This document shows positions 37,033 through 45,047 of a DNA stretch of 64,000 bases, piece after piece. The notes under the pieces were generated by a model. The model was not told where the DNA came from, searched no databases, and worked only from the letters and a program-made list of their open reading frames with translations. The position numbers were made by a program, and so were the translations under genes. The DNA comes from Rhodopseudomonas sp. P2A-2r (GTDB taxonomy: Bacteria; Pseudomonadota; Alphaproteobacteria; Rhizobiales; Xanthobacteraceae): contig NZ_CP110389.1 of assembly GCF_026015985.1 (NCBI RefSeq), positions 2,326,001-2,390,000 of the forward strand, in the 5' to 3' direction. Numbering within the stretch: the first letter of the stretch is position 1; each line of letters begins with the position of its first letter.

Positions 37033-38289
37033 TTAAGTTTGCACCTCTTTATCGACGTTGGTTTCGGTAGTTTCCGGGGCGAAACCGGGGCGGTGATTTT
37101 TGATGTCTGTCACGGTCGCCGAGGGTTTGACGCCGACTCGCTGTCGCGGCTTTTTGGTCATGTTCTCAACCGCGTCTTGCAAGAATTCCGGGTGATGGTG
37201 GCCGTACGTATCGATCAGGGTTTTTTCGGACATGCCGAGGAAGCCGGCGGCGATCCATGTCGGGGTGCCGGTTTGCATCAGCCACGTCGCGGCGGTGTGC
37301 CGCAGGGTGTGTGGACTAACCTTGCCGGGCAATTTCGCCAGGCCGACCGCCGTTTTAAATCCTGTCTTGACCGATTGAACGCCGGCGCCGTTGAACTCGA
37401 CGAAGTGCCGGGCAATCAGTTTGCGCTCGCGCCATCGGCGCATGTGCGCGAGCAGCCGGGGCGGCAAGGGCACGGGCGGCTGGCGCTTGTTGGTTTCGGC
37501 GTGGCCCTCGGCGAGGCGATAGAAAATGCCCCGGTCGAGGTCGACGTATGCCCGGCCGATCGCCGGCACCGGCGACGCCGCTGCGATTGCGCTGGCGCGT
37601 GTGCCGGTATAGAGGCCGATCAGGATAAAGCGCGCCAGGTGCCGCAACGGGCGCTTGTCGGTGGTGACTTTCTGGCCCTTCATCGGGCCGCGGTGGATGG
37701 TTTGCGTTTCGCGGGTGCGCCAGCATGCCCAAATCAGTGCGGCGGCCTCGGATCGCGTAAGCCAACGATCGCGCGCCTTGCCCTTAGCCGGCAACGTCAC
37801 CTTGACGAGGCCACGGTGCAAGCCCTCGCTGGCATGGTGCCCGATCGCCGCGCGCAAGTCCTCTAGGTCACGTCGGGCGCCGCCGTCGCTGCCGCGCTCT
37901 TTGACATAGGCGCGCGTCAAGGCGCCGTTGATGTCGGCGAGCATATACTTGCCGAAAAAATTATTCAGGCGATCGATGCGCTTTTGAAATCGCTTGGCCG
38001 GGGTGCTGTCGCCGGCCGCTAGTTCGGGCCGATCGTCGAGATAGATCGACAGAACGTCGCCGATCGGAATCGTCTCGATGTCTTGCGCCTTGCGCGTCGG
38101 CGTGTATTTCGCCGCAATGTAGTCCTTTAGCTTTTGTTCAGCTTTGCCAGTTTCGCCCGGAGCGCATCCTGTGAAGATTTCCCGGCTGCCGTCCCTGATT
38201 GTCCAAGTCGAGGCGTGGGAAAGCTTGCCGTCGGCGTTGTACCGATCCCCTCGGAGGTGGAGTCGGATGCCTTTGCTTGGACGCGGCAC
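37033..38289 (-). CDS. int: Prophage tyrosine-type site-specific integrase
   Basis: A 418-residue tyrosine recombinase catalysing integration and, with an excision factor, excision at the adjacent tRNA site. It has an N-terminal arm-binding region (RLHLRGDRYNADG, STWTIRDGSREIFTG), a core-binding helical domain (about 75-165) and a catalytic domain with Arg231 (YTGTRASA), His327-Thr-Leu-Arg330 and nucleophile Tyr362 (DTYGHHHP). The His usual in the LGH box is Met here (FLGMSEKT). The start at 38289 overlaps the upstream small gene by 163 bp in another frame; its N-terminus still looks family-like, so the overlap seems real. Confidence 0.9.
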   Translation of the reverse strand: MPRPSKGIRLHLRGDRYNADGKLSHASTWTIRDGSREIFTGCAPGETGKAEQKLKDYIAAKYTPTRKAQDIETIPIGDVLSIYLDDRPELAAGDSTPAKRFQKRIDRLNNFFGKYMLADINGALTRAYVKERGSDGGARRDLEDLRAAIGHHASEGLHRGLVKVTLPAKGKARDRWLTRSEAAALIWACWRTRETQTIHRGPMKGQKVTTDKRPLRHLARFILIGLYTGTRASAIAAASPVPAIGRAYVDLDRGIFYRLAEGHAETNKRQPPVPLPPRLLAHMRRWRERKLIARHFVEFNGAGVQSVKTGFKTAVGLAKLPGKVSPHTLRHTAATWLMQTGTPTWIAAGFLGMSEKTLIDTYGHHHPEFLQDAVENMTKKPRQRVGVKPSATVTDIKNHRPGFAPETTETNVDKEVQT

Positions 38290-38480
38290 TTTCGCCTCAT
38301 TTCTTCAATGTCGGCCAGCGTCGTGAATTGCTTGCCGGCGATCAATTCAACGGCAAGACGACCGCGCGCGATTTCGCGCCGCAAACCGGATACCGTCATT
38401 CCGCCGCCAGGAAAAGCGATCTTTGCGGCTTCCGCAAGCCTCAGAGGCTCGTTGCGCTGGATTTCTTGTGTTTGGGCCAT
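38127..38480 (-). CDS. Excisionase-like small DNA-binding protein
   Basis: 117 residues. The N-terminal half (LRLAEAAKIAFPGGGMTVSGLRREIARGRLAVELIAGKQFTTLADIEEMRRKC) is a short winged-helix/MerR-like reader head of the kind found in excisionases encoded just upstream of integrases. The C-terminal half is Ser/Thr/Pro-rich and low complexity. It is co-directional with, and overlaps by 163 bp, the integrase gene. Function inferred from fold pattern and position. Confidence 0.6.
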   Translation of the reverse strand: MAQTQEIQRNEPLRLAEAAKIAFPGGGMTVSGLRREIARGRLAVELIAGKQFTTLADIEEMRRKCRVQAKASDSTSEGIGTTPTASFPTPRLGQSGTAAGKSSQDALRAKLAKLNKS

Positions 38481-38550
38481 CGTTTTCGGCTCTTAGATGG
38501 TGTTTCACTACGACTATCGTCGGCGCCGGAATGCCGGCGATAGGAGCATT

Positions 38551-38835
38551 TTAGGAGCGGGCGGGCCGGTGAGAGCTGGTTAGCGGCTCATAGCCCGTAC
38601 GCAGCGTCTTGAAAGAGATGGTGGTCGTTCGTCCGTCGACTTCGCGCCCAAGCCCATCGATGACTGTTTTGGCGGTAGCTCTCGCCTCTCCGATCTTCAG
38701 AATACGGATCGTTCGGCTCGACCTCTCGGATCGAGAGCCATCCGCATTGTCGTAGTAGGTGTCGCGGAGCAGGTCGCCGACCTGATATTCGTGCGACACG
38801 GTTTTCGTCGGTGATTGTCGGGTTTCGTCGGTCAT
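38551..38835 (-). CDS. Hypothetical small prophage protein
   Basis: 94 residues, hydrophilic, with a beta-strand core (EYQVGDLLRDTYYDNADGS ... RTIRILKIGEARATAKTVIDG ... RTTTISFKTLR). No family recognised. Lies upstream of the excisionase-like gene on the same strand, so it is probably in the leftward integration operon. Confidence 0.5.
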   Translation of the reverse strand: MTDETRQSPTKTVSHEYQVGDLLRDTYYDNADGSRSERSSRTIRILKIGEARATAKTVIDGLGREVDGRTTTISFKTLRTGYEPLTSSHRPARS

Positions 38836-38876
38836 GACGCCTCCGGCTGCGATACGTCCCAGATCACCGCGGGACC

Positions 38877-39647
38877 ATGGAAATTACGCGATCGCGCGTG
38901 TACGGTCGGCGTACTACTGGGAGGGCGAAAGACGTGAATTGTGATCGGATTGCCGGCTTTGCTTCGGCCTCGTGCATCCTGCTGATATTGACGATGACGA
39001 TCTGGCTTGATGCTTGGGGGCCGCCAACCGGCGACCGATTGAATGCGATCATCGCAATAATTGGCTGGGTAGTGACGATCGGAATTGGTGGGTTTGCGTT
39101 CAAATTGTCCTATCGACAGATCAATGTTGGACTTAGCCAGATTGATCTTCAACAGACCCAACTGAGGCTTCAGCAGGAGCAAATCGAGGAAGCGCGTCAA
39201 GAATTGCGCAGGTCCAATTACGTGCGACTGCAAAGAGAATTTCTGGCCTACGCCGCCGACCTTGATCGCCTCAGGGTGGTGCCTGGTTATCTTTCCGCGT
39301 TCGTAGACCAATTCACGCGGGCGGCGGTCGATGGATGGGCAATGCAACTTAATAGGGTCCGACAAAACGCGGACGATTCGCTGAGTTACACGGCCACAGC
39401 GGCACCCTTTGGAATTGGCGAGCGCGTATTGACGCTCATGGGGCGCGTCCAGAAGGTTGGTGAGCAGATCGAGAAAGCCATGCTTGATCATGGAGGTCTG
39501 ACCGTAGGCGTCACTCTGCGCTTCGACCCGATAGTGAAAGCTCATGTTGATGGGATTCGAAGTTTGGCGGCGCAAATACGCGCAGACCTGCCGCGACTTG
39601 AGAAGCAAATGCTCGCCATTGCCGATGAGCGCGACACATACCGTTGA
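38877..39647 (+). CDS. Hypothetical membrane protein with two spans and a coiled coil
   Basis: 256 residues. Two membrane spans (IAGFASASCILLILTMTIWL and LNAIIAIIGWVVTIGIGGFAF, about 25-75) are followed by a coiled coil with repeated Gln/Leu heptads (INVGLSQIDLQQTQLRLQQEQIEEARQELRR, about 82-112) and a mainly helical cytoplasmic domain. It is transcribed against its neighbours and sits between the integration genes and the repressor, the usual place for prophage accessory (lysogenic conversion) genes; that role is a guess. An open frame on the opposite strand overlaps it fully but has weak composition. Confidence 0.55.
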   Translation: MEITRSRVYGRRTTGRAKDVNCDRIAGFASASCILLILTMTIWLDAWGPPTGDRLNAIIAIIGWVVTIGIGGFAFKLSYRQINVGLSQIDLQQTQLRLQQEQIEEARQELRRSNYVRLQREFLAYAADLDRLRVVPGYLSAFVDQFTRAAVDGWAMQLNRVRQNADDSLSYTATAAPFGIGERVLTLMGRVQKVGEQIEKAMLDHGGLTVGVTLRFDPIVKAHVDGIRSLAAQIRADLPRLEKQMLAIADERDTYR

Positions 39648-39971
39648 TATAGGTAGCCACATGTCGGTCATCGATCGCCCTCCGGCCGCGGACAGTTGGT
39701 TAGCTGCTTCATGCCCACAGCTTTTGTGTTTCACTTTGTGCGGCGTGATTAAAGCAAACCCGCGCGCGGTGACGCGGGCGGCAAATAGCGGCCTGGCCCC
39801 GACGTGATCGCAATGCGGCGGCGGGGTGATCCGAATCAGCTCAGGGAAAAATTTTTCGACGACGCGCAAATTCGTGGCGACGGTGTGATTGTAGATATCG
39901 ATGCCGTTAGGTTCGGCGACGACGGATCGCAGCGCGAACAGGCATCTCTCAGTTAGTCTGCGGTGCGACAT
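39648..39971 (-). CDS. Possible small prophage protein, 3' end unclear
   Basis: From ATG at 39971 the first ~105 codons look protein-like (CLFALRSVVAEPNGIDIYNH, TVATNLRVVEKFFPELIRITPP, then ARPLFAARVTARGFALI). The frame stays open into the antisense of the preceding membrane-protein gene, so the natural stop is not obvious; the end given is where overlap begins. No family recognised. Confidence 0.35.
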
Positions 39972-39993
39972 GCGATCCGTCCCCCGTCAATGA

Positions 39994-40227
39994 TCAGGCG
40001 GCGGCGAGCGAAAGACGCTCGGCCAGTTCGCGGGCGGCGGCGTGATGGTGGTCGACCTGCACCATCATCCAGCCAATCATGCCGAGGTCCTCACATGTGA
40101 CGCTGCCGACACGTGTCTTGATGACGCGCATATCATCGGCCATCTGCGAGACGGCTTCTTGGCCTTTGAGTTCCGGCCGGCTGCGACCGTGGGTGATCGG
40201 GGCAGTGAGGCGAGTACGAGCGCTCAT
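39994..40227 (-). CDS. Hypothetical small prophage protein
   Basis: 77 residues from ATG 40227, which is preceded by AAGGAGACTACCTA, a strong ribosome site that rejects the longer upstream frame. It has basic N-terminal residues, then two amphipathic helices (AVSQMADDMRVIKTRV and LGMIGWMMVQVDHHHAAARELAERLSL). No family recognised. Same strand as the repressor and integration genes. Confidence 0.55.
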   Translation of the reverse strand: MSARTRLTAPITHGRSRPELKGQEAVSQMADDMRVIKTRVGSVTCEDLGMIGWMMVQVDHHHAAARELAERLSLAAA

Positions 40228-40297
40228 TAGGTAGTCTCCTTCGGGGTTGTGGAGGGCTGGGGCACATGGCAATCCGCTCGCAAGCAAGGGGCGTGCA

Positions 40298-40789
40298 ATG
40301 ATCAGGGTTGTGGTAGTCGCGGCGTTGCTGGCGTGTGTATGCGGTCCGACCGATGCCAAGGAATCGCCTAAGCGCTTTGGGTCGTGGTCGGTGACGGCCG
40401 AATCGAGTCGTTTCGGCGACGGCGGTTCGCACGTCGCCTTGGTGCTGAACCGTAACGCAAGCGTCGGATTGGCAGTGCGATGTATGCAGAAAAAGCTGTC
40501 GCTGGCGGTGGCGGAGTTTGACCCGGTTAGAAGTTTGACCGTTGGCGAAATCTACAAAATCAAGTTTCGCGTAGATGACGGGTCTGTACTCGACTTTTCC
40601 GGCGCGGCAATCAATTCGAGCATGTTCGAGATCGAGATCGCGGCATCCGTTGCGCAGTTGATCGAGGATGGCAAAGAAACAACGGTTCGGATTTCTTCGC
40701 CCGCTGGCGTCTCTCACGACGCGACTTTTGACACTCGCTTGGCGAAAGCGGCGTTTAAGGCTCTGTCGAGAGATTGTCCGATTGACTAA
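40298..40789 (+). CDS. Hypothetical exported prophage protein
   Basis: 163 residues from ATG 40298, which directly opens a signal peptide (MIRVVVVAALLACVCGPTDA). The mature part is beta-rich (FGSWSVTAESSRFGDGGSHVAL, LAVRCMQKKLSLAVAEFD, YKIKFRVDDGSVLDF), resembling small periplasmic sandwich proteins with a Cys pair (RCM, RDC). No named family. It faces the repressor gene convergently and may be a lysogenic-conversion gene. Confidence 0.55.
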   Translation: MIRVVVVAALLACVCGPTDAKESPKRFGSWSVTAESSRFGDGGSHVALVLNRNASVGLAVRCMQKKLSLAVAEFDPVRSLTVGEIYKIKFRVDDGSVLDFSGAAINSSMFEIEIAASVAQLIEDGKETTVRISSPAGVSHDATFDTRLAKAAFKALSRDCPID

Positions 40790-40872
40790 CATCACGCGTC
40801 CCAAAGGCGGCGGCCGATGGGAGCGTATTAGACTACTTTTATAAGTCGGTAAAGGTAGCCGTAATCGCTACG

Positions 40873-41589
40873 TTATTCTTTTGTGAACGCGTGACGCACT
40901 CGTCCCCGCAATTCTACGGTAGTGCCATCCTCTCCTTCAAGGGCGAAGGCGGCAAAGGCCGGCGAGGTGCTTTCGGGTTGTAGCCAGTATTCGCCAGCGC
41001 CGTCGCGCACGAGGGTTTTGATCGTTTCCTCCGTAAGATCGCCCCGCGTCCGTACCACGTGGTAGCGCTTGCCTGCGACGATCTCGCCGGGCCGTTGCGA
41101 TAGCCGGGATAGCACCACGATCGAGCCGGCCGCATACAGTTTATTCATCGATTCGCCCTCGATTTGCAGGGCATACAGGTCGAGCCGGCGGAATTCATCA
41201 TCGTTCGGGATGATGATGGTGCGCGGGACTTGGGTGTCGAACGTATGACCGTCGGCCCATTCGCCGGCCTGCACGCGGCCCGTTACCGGCACTGTGCGTA
41301 AATTGGCTATTTCCGGTTTTTCGATGATCTCGTAGGCTTTCACGCCATAAACCCGCGCGAGGCGCTGCATCCACGTCAGGGTCAACTCAGCGCCGCCGGT
41401 AGCCAGGGCGCCGATCGTCTTGGGGTGCGATCCGACCTTCTCGGCCAGTGCGTCATAGCTCCACCCGCGCTCTCTGTTCAGTTCCCGAATGCGATTCGGG
41501 TACTCGCGGGGTGCCTTTGGCGGCGGAACAGGCTTTTTCGGAGTCTGCATGAACTCCGAATAGCTGCCTATGTTCAACGCCGTAACCAC
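40873..41589 (-). CDS. CI/LexA-type prophage repressor (helix-turn-helix plus peptidase S24)
   Basis: A 238-residue transcriptional repressor that should maintain lysogeny. It has an N-terminal helix-turn-helix (about 31-85: RIRELNRERGWSYDALAEKVGSHPKTIG), a cleavable linker with Ala108-Gly109 (VQAGEW) and an S24 domain with Ser147 (EGESMNK) and probable Lys191 (ETIKTL), the catalytic pair used for RecA-stimulated self-cleavage in the SOS response. Start is GTG 41589, or ATG 41550 (MQTPKKP). The palindrome at 41617-41635 just upstream is a likely operator controlling both this gene and the rightward early genes. Confidence 0.88.
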   Translation of the reverse strand: MVTALNIGSYSEFMQTPKKPVPPPKAPREYPNRIRELNRERGWSYDALAEKVGSHPKTIGALATGGAELTLTWMQRLARVYGVKAYEIIEKPEIANLRTVPVTGRVQAGEWADGHTFDTQVPRTIIIPNDDEFRRLDLYALQIEGESMNKLYAAGSIVVLSRLSQRPGEIVAGKRYHVVRTRGDLTEETIKTLVRDGAGEYWLQPESTSPAFAAFALEGEDGTTVELRGRVRHAFTKE

Positions 41590-41616
41590 CTTATTGACAC
41601 CCCTATTTGACAGGAA

Positions 41617-41635
41617 AGTAGCCTATATGGCTACT
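41617..41635. promoter_or_regulatory. Probable repressor operator in the immunity region
   Basis: AGTAGCC-TATAT-GGCTACT is a perfect 19-bp palindrome between the divergent repressor and early genes. TTGACA boxes occur at 41594-41599 and 41607-41612 on the + strand, so a bound repressor would cover a rightward promoter. Operator assignment is from position and symmetry. Confidence 0.65.
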
Positions 41636-41814
41636 ATTCGCATGTCGAATCATTCTGCGGGGTGATTCGCTTCAACGTTAGCAACAGTTCGCCCTCAATC
41701 GGCGCTGACGGCGGTTTTGTCCGTCTCAGCGAACGGGAAATCTATGTCCAACGTCCAAAATAGCCACGGCGCACACGCGCCGGGCGAGCGCTCCCGCGCG
41801 CCGGGCCGCTTGTC

Positions 41815-42264
41815 ATGACGGCGCACCTCTCCGACCGCCCGCTGCTGTCTCAGTTGATCCGGCTTGCCGAGGTGATCCTCGCGGCGCCGCTCATGTCGTC
41901 GCCCGCGCGGGTGTTTGAACTCGACGTGCTGTCCGGCGATCTCCTGGCGGCGCTTCGCTGTCCGGCCGGTGCATCGCATGTCGGCGCCGCCGAGGGCATT
42001 TTGTTCTCGGCGCTGCAACAGGTCGCCAAGGGCGGCGCGATCTCGACCGGCGAACTGTACCGCTACGCCTTCATCGCGCAGCAAGTGCTGCCGATGGTCC
42101 GTGATCATTACTTCGACGCCGTGATCCACGCGCGCGGGGGCGATCATGAGGATGGTCGTGCAAGACGCGCTGCGCGCCGCCTACGTCGGGCCGGATACCG
42201 TCGAGGTGATCGCGACGCGTCACCTCATTTCGCCGCGCACAGTCAATCGTTTTTGGGAGTCTGA
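41815..42264 (+). CDS. Hypothetical early prophage protein; C-terminus probably misframed
   Basis: First rightward gene. The first ~108 residues look genuine (LSQLIRLAEVILAAPL, VFELDVLSGDLLAALRC, GELYRYAFIAQQVLPMVRDHYFDAVIHARG), mainly helical, no family recognised. Beyond the G5 run at 42136-42140 the frame turns into arginine-rich sequence that mirrors the next gene. One extra G there would end the protein at TGA 42147-42149, overlapping the next ATG as ATGA, the rule for this operon. The natural product is therefore probably ~111 residues. Confidence 0.55.
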   Translation: MTAHLSDRPLLSQLIRLAEVILAAPLMSSPARVFELDVLSGDLLAALRCPAGASHVGAAEGILFSALQQVAKGGAISTGELYRYAFIAQQVLPMVRDHYFDAVIHARGGDHEDGRARRAARRLRRAGYRRGDRDASPHFAAHSQSFLGV

Positions 42265-42739
42265 GAAATTGGCCGGCCGACTTTCTAACCGGCCACGCCC
42301 TCACTTTGCGAAGCATGTGACGGTGCCAATCGCGCTCGTTGTCGATCCCGTCGATGCCGATTTCGGCGATGGTGACGTGCAGCCGACGGACTCCACTGCG
42401 GCGCGCGCCGCTCTGGTTGCCGCGCACGGCAACGATCCCTTGCGCGGCATCAACGATGAAATGCCCGCGCACACGTTGGAAATCGAGCGTCGCGACCGCG
42501 ACGGCCACTATACGCCGTCGCCGTCGCGCCTGGTCGATTTTCAAAAGGGCCGCGACGCCTATGCTCGTTCGAAAATGGCCGAGCCTCCCGCGCCCTCCAA
42601 TTTCATTTACGCGCGCGTCGGCCGCGCCTGGTGGATCATGCAGGGCCTCGCAATGCTCGCCGGCCCGTTCCTCGCGTTCCCCGCCGCGCAAGAGTGGACG
42701 CGGAAATTCGGCACCTATCACAAAAAGGCAAAACCATGA
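42146..42739 (+). CDS. Hypothetical early prophage protein with N-terminal helix-turn-helix
   Basis: 197 residues. The N-terminus resembles a sigma-like DNA-binding motif (DALRAAYVGPDTVEVIATRHLISPRTVNRFWESEKLAG). The middle is acidic and variable; the C-terminal part has one hydrophobic segment (WWIMQGLAMLAGPFLAFPAA). The stop overlaps the SSB start (ATGA). Could be an early regulator or replication accessory protein; no family assigned. Confidence 0.55.
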   Translation: MRMVVQDALRAAYVGPDTVEVIATRHLISPRTVNRFWESEKLAGRLSNRPRPHFAKHVTVPIALVVDPVDADFGDGDVQPTDSTAARAALVAAHGNDPLRGINDEMPAHTLEIERRDRDGHYTPSPSRLVDFQKGRDAYARSKMAEPPAPSNFIYARVGRAWWIMQGLAMLAGPFLAFPAAQEWTRKFGTYHKKAKP

Positions 42740-43236
42740 GCGGCGTTAACAAGGCAATCGTCGTTGGCCACCTCGGCGGCGATCCCGACATTCGCACCGG
42801 CCAAAGCGGCAAGCGCGTCGCGTCATTCAGCGTCGCGACTAGCGAGCAGTGGCGCGACAAGACGAGCGGCGAGCGCAAGGAAAGCACCGACTGGCACAAG
42901 ATCGTCGTGTTTAGCGACGGCCTGGTCGATATCGCCGAGAAGTACCTGAAAAAAGGTTCAAAGGTTTACATCGAAGGCAAGATGAAAACCCGCAAGTGGA
43001 CCGATCAGGGCGGCGTCGATCGGTGGGTGACTGAGGTGGTGTTGCAGGCGTTCAATGCAACGATCGTGCTGCTCGACAAGCGCGAGGGCGGCGTGACGCC
43101 GGCCAGTGATGAGGGCGACTACGGTTCGCAGCGCAGCGGCGCCGCCGACGGTTCGCGCCCTGTCGTCGCGCCGCGCGGTGGTAGCAAGCCGGCCGGCGCG
43201 CCTGGCGCCGATATGGATGACGACATTCCGTTTTGA
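42736..43236 (+). CDS. ssb: Single-stranded DNA-binding protein (phage-encoded)
   Basis: A 166-residue SSB with an OB-fold (NKAIVVGHLGGDPDIRTGQSG, RVASFSVATSEQWRDKTSGERKES, DWHKIVVFSD, IAEKYLKKGSKVYIEGKMKTRKW) followed by a Gly/Pro/Ser linker and the acidic tip DMDDDIPF that docks partner proteins. It coats single strands during phage replication and fits the primase, helicase and origin encoded downstream. ATG overlaps the previous stop. Confidence 0.95.
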   Translation: MSGVNKAIVVGHLGGDPDIRTGQSGKRVASFSVATSEQWRDKTSGERKESTDWHKIVVFSDGLVDIAEKYLKKGSKVYIEGKMKTRKWTDQGGVDRWVTEVVLQAFNATIVLLDKREGGVTPASDEGDYGSQRSGAADGSRPVVAPRGGSKPAGAPGADMDDDIPF

Positions 43237-43238
43237 CG

Positions 43239-43552
43239 ATGGCCCGCATCGCTCGCGCGCGTGAACTCTTTCGACTGTGGCGCCTGTACGGGGCGCCACG
43301 CTGGCAATCCCTCAAAATGGCCTGGTGGTTTTCATGCTGGCGATGGCTTTTGTCTCGCTGCCGTTCTGGATGATCGGCGCTCTGTTTATCTTCGCTGGTT
43401 TCGGTTCGCTGTATTGCGTCGCTGATGTCGTGAACGGCCACCGCGATATGCGCCTCGGCCCGGTGGCCGCGTTCTTTGTCGTCTGCATGCTGTTCGCCGC
43501 CGGCTTTTTCTACTTCGCGGCCTTCCTCCTGATGAAGGGACTGCCGCTGTGA
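43239..43552 (+). CDS. Hypothetical small membrane protein, probably frame-broken at a T4 run
   Basis: Two frames appear to be one gene. ATG 43239 gives MARIARARELFRLWRLYGAP and RWQSLKMAWW; at the T4 run 43329-43332 an extra T would carry it into FFMLAMAFVSLPFWMIGALFIFAGFG and a second span (AAFFVVCMLFAAGFFYFAAFLL) to the stop at 43550-43552, about 104 residues. As written the first frame stops near 43373 and the second could start at ATG 43334. The stop overlaps the next ATG. A holin-like layout is possible but its early position argues against it. Confidence 0.5.
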
Positions 43553-43818
43553 AGCCGTTTCAAACCATCCCGCCTTTCGTCGAATTGTCGTGCTGGCGGC
43601 GCCAGCAAATCGGACTGCAGGGCGTTAGTCATCCGAGCGAGGCCGAGGTCGTGATCGTCAAGATGCGCGGCGTGCCGCCGATGTCATTCGACATGACCGC
43701 GACGGGCCGCGCGCAGTTCGACGCGCTAATCTATGCCGTCACCGTGGCGTTTGAACTCGGCCGCCTCGACGTGATCGACACCGTGCGCAACGTGTTCGAG
43801 CGGCCGGCCGCGCGATGA
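43549..43818 (+). CDS. Hypothetical small prophage protein
   Basis: 89 residues. N-terminal FVELSCWRRQQIGLQGVSHPSEAEVVIVKMRGVPPM, then FDMTATGRAQFDALIYAVTVAFELGRLD. No family recognised. It overlaps both neighbours by four bases (ATGA), so it is translationally coupled between the membrane protein and the methyltransferase. Confidence 0.6.
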   Translation: MKPFQTIPPFVELSCWRRQQIGLQGVSHPSEAEVVIVKMRGVPPMSFDMTATGRAQFDALIYAVTVAFELGRLDVIDTVRNVFERPAAR

Positions 43819-44900
43819 CGGCGCCGCTAGACTTGCTCGCCGGCCGGGTGTTGCTACACGCGGGCGATTGCCTCGACGTGATGGCGCGCCTGCCGGCGAA
43901 TTCGATCGACGCATGCGTGACAGATGGGCCGTATTTCCTGCCCGAAATGGAAAAGCGTTTCGGCTCGGCGAACTCGGCGCGAGCAAGCGGCGATCGGTTT
44001 TTCGCCGAGGGCGCGATGTCGAAGTTTCACGGCAAGGCGGCGATCGTCGGCGACATCTGCAACCGCGTCGAGACTTGGGCGGCGGTCGAGCGCGTGTTGA
44101 AGCCCGGCGGGTATCTGCTCGCCTTCAACGCCGTGGTGCCGTTCGCGCACATGCAAATTGCCGCCGAAAAGGCCGGCTTTGAAACGCGCAACGTGCTGCA
44201 ATGGCTGTACGGCACGGGCTTTCCGCGCGGCAAGCCGCTCGGCAAGTTTATCGATCGCCAGGTGTTCGGCGACGGCCTCGACGATGACGAGATTGAGCGC
44301 GGCCCAGTGTCGCATTCGGCGGCGTTCTATGACGAGCAAGACATCGCCTTAAAGCCGGCCGCCGAGTTTATCCTGATGGCGCGCAAGCCGCTCGACGGCA
44401 CGATCGGCGAGAACCTGATCAAGTGGGGCGTCGGCGCCCTCAACGTGAACGCCTGTCGAATCGAGCACGCGACCGGATCGAGCTATCCGGCCAATGTGTT
44501 GCACGATGGATCGGCCGAGGTGATGGCGGCGTTTCCGGCGGACGCCGGCGGCAAGAGTGTCGCGCGATTTTTTTGGCACCCGAAAGCCGATGCGCGCGAT
44601 CGTGCCGGCTCGGATCATCCGACGGTCAAGCCGATCGCGCTGATGCAGTGGCTTGTTCGCCTTGTGACCTCGCCAGGTCAAACCGTGCTCGATCCGTTTG
44701 CCGGAAGCGGCTCGACCGGCGAGGCGGCTTGGCGCGAGGGCCGCAACGCGGTGCTGATCGAGATTGATGCGCAGTTTCAAGCCGACATCGCGCAGCGCAT
44801 GGCGCTGTGCCTGGCCGGGCCGGAAGAACGTCAACGCAAAATCATCAAGGCGAAAGCCGCCGAGCCGTTCGCGGCCGGCTCGCTGTTCGCTGGATTGTAG
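43815..44900 (+). CDS. Phage DNA methyltransferase (beta-class N4/N6 type)
   Basis: 361 residues. Motif IV comes first as VTDGPYFL (about 33-40, a variant of DPPY) and the SAM-binding motif I is near the C-terminus as TVLDPFAGSGSTGEAAW (about 289-304), the order of beta-class amino methyltransferases. Motif X-like HPTVKPIALMQWLV lies just before it. Between them is a long target-recognition region. No restriction endonuclease is adjacent, so it is an orphan enzyme, probably marking phage DNA against host restriction; sequence specificity is unknown. Pro-to-Gly in DPPY is unusual. Confidence 0.85.
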   Translation: MTAPLDLLAGRVLLHAGDCLDVMARLPANSIDACVTDGPYFLPEMEKRFGSANSARASGDRFFAEGAMSKFHGKAAIVGDICNRVETWAAVERVLKPGGYLLAFNAVVPFAHMQIAAEKAGFETRNVLQWLYGTGFPRGKPLGKFIDRQVFGDGLDDDEIERGPVSHSAAFYDEQDIALKPAAEFILMARKPLDGTIGENLIKWGVGALNVNACRIEHATGSSYPANVLHDGSAEVMAAFPADAGGKSVARFFWHPKADARDRAGSDHPTVKPIALMQWLVRLVTSPGQTVLDPFAGSGSTGEAAWREGRNAVLIEIDAQFQADIAQRMALCLAGPEERQRKIIKAKAAEPFAAGSLFAGL

Positions 44901-44912
44901 GGAGTCGCCGTG

Positions 44913-45047
44913 ATGCGCATCGATCGTCACGAGGCCATCGGCCTGATCGTTTTCGCCGCGCTGCTGTTCGCCACTCTGGCGCCGATCGCCGAGCGTGCCC
45001 GCGCCGGCTTTGTATTTTTCGAAATCATGGAAAGGGTCTACCGATGA
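44913..45047 (+). CDS. Small single-span membrane protein
   Basis: 44 residues, MRIDRHEAIGLIVFAALLFATLAPIAERA onward: charged N-terminus, one membrane span, basic end. Its TGA overlaps the ATG of the HD hydrolase. ATG 44913 or GTG 44910 are possible starts. No family. Confidence 0.5.
   Translation: MRIDRHEAIGLIVFAALLFATLAPIAERARAGFVFFEIMERVYR

Noticed and set aside
38832..39660. Continuation of the minus-strand frame antisense to the membrane protein gene at 38877
   Set aside because: The + strand frame has membrane spans and a coiled coil, while this stretch looks like a shadow; only the part beyond 39648 was kept as a possible gene.
41695..42147. 150-codon minus-strand frame opposite the first early prophage gene
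   Set aside because: Arg/His-rich shadow; would oppose the early operon.
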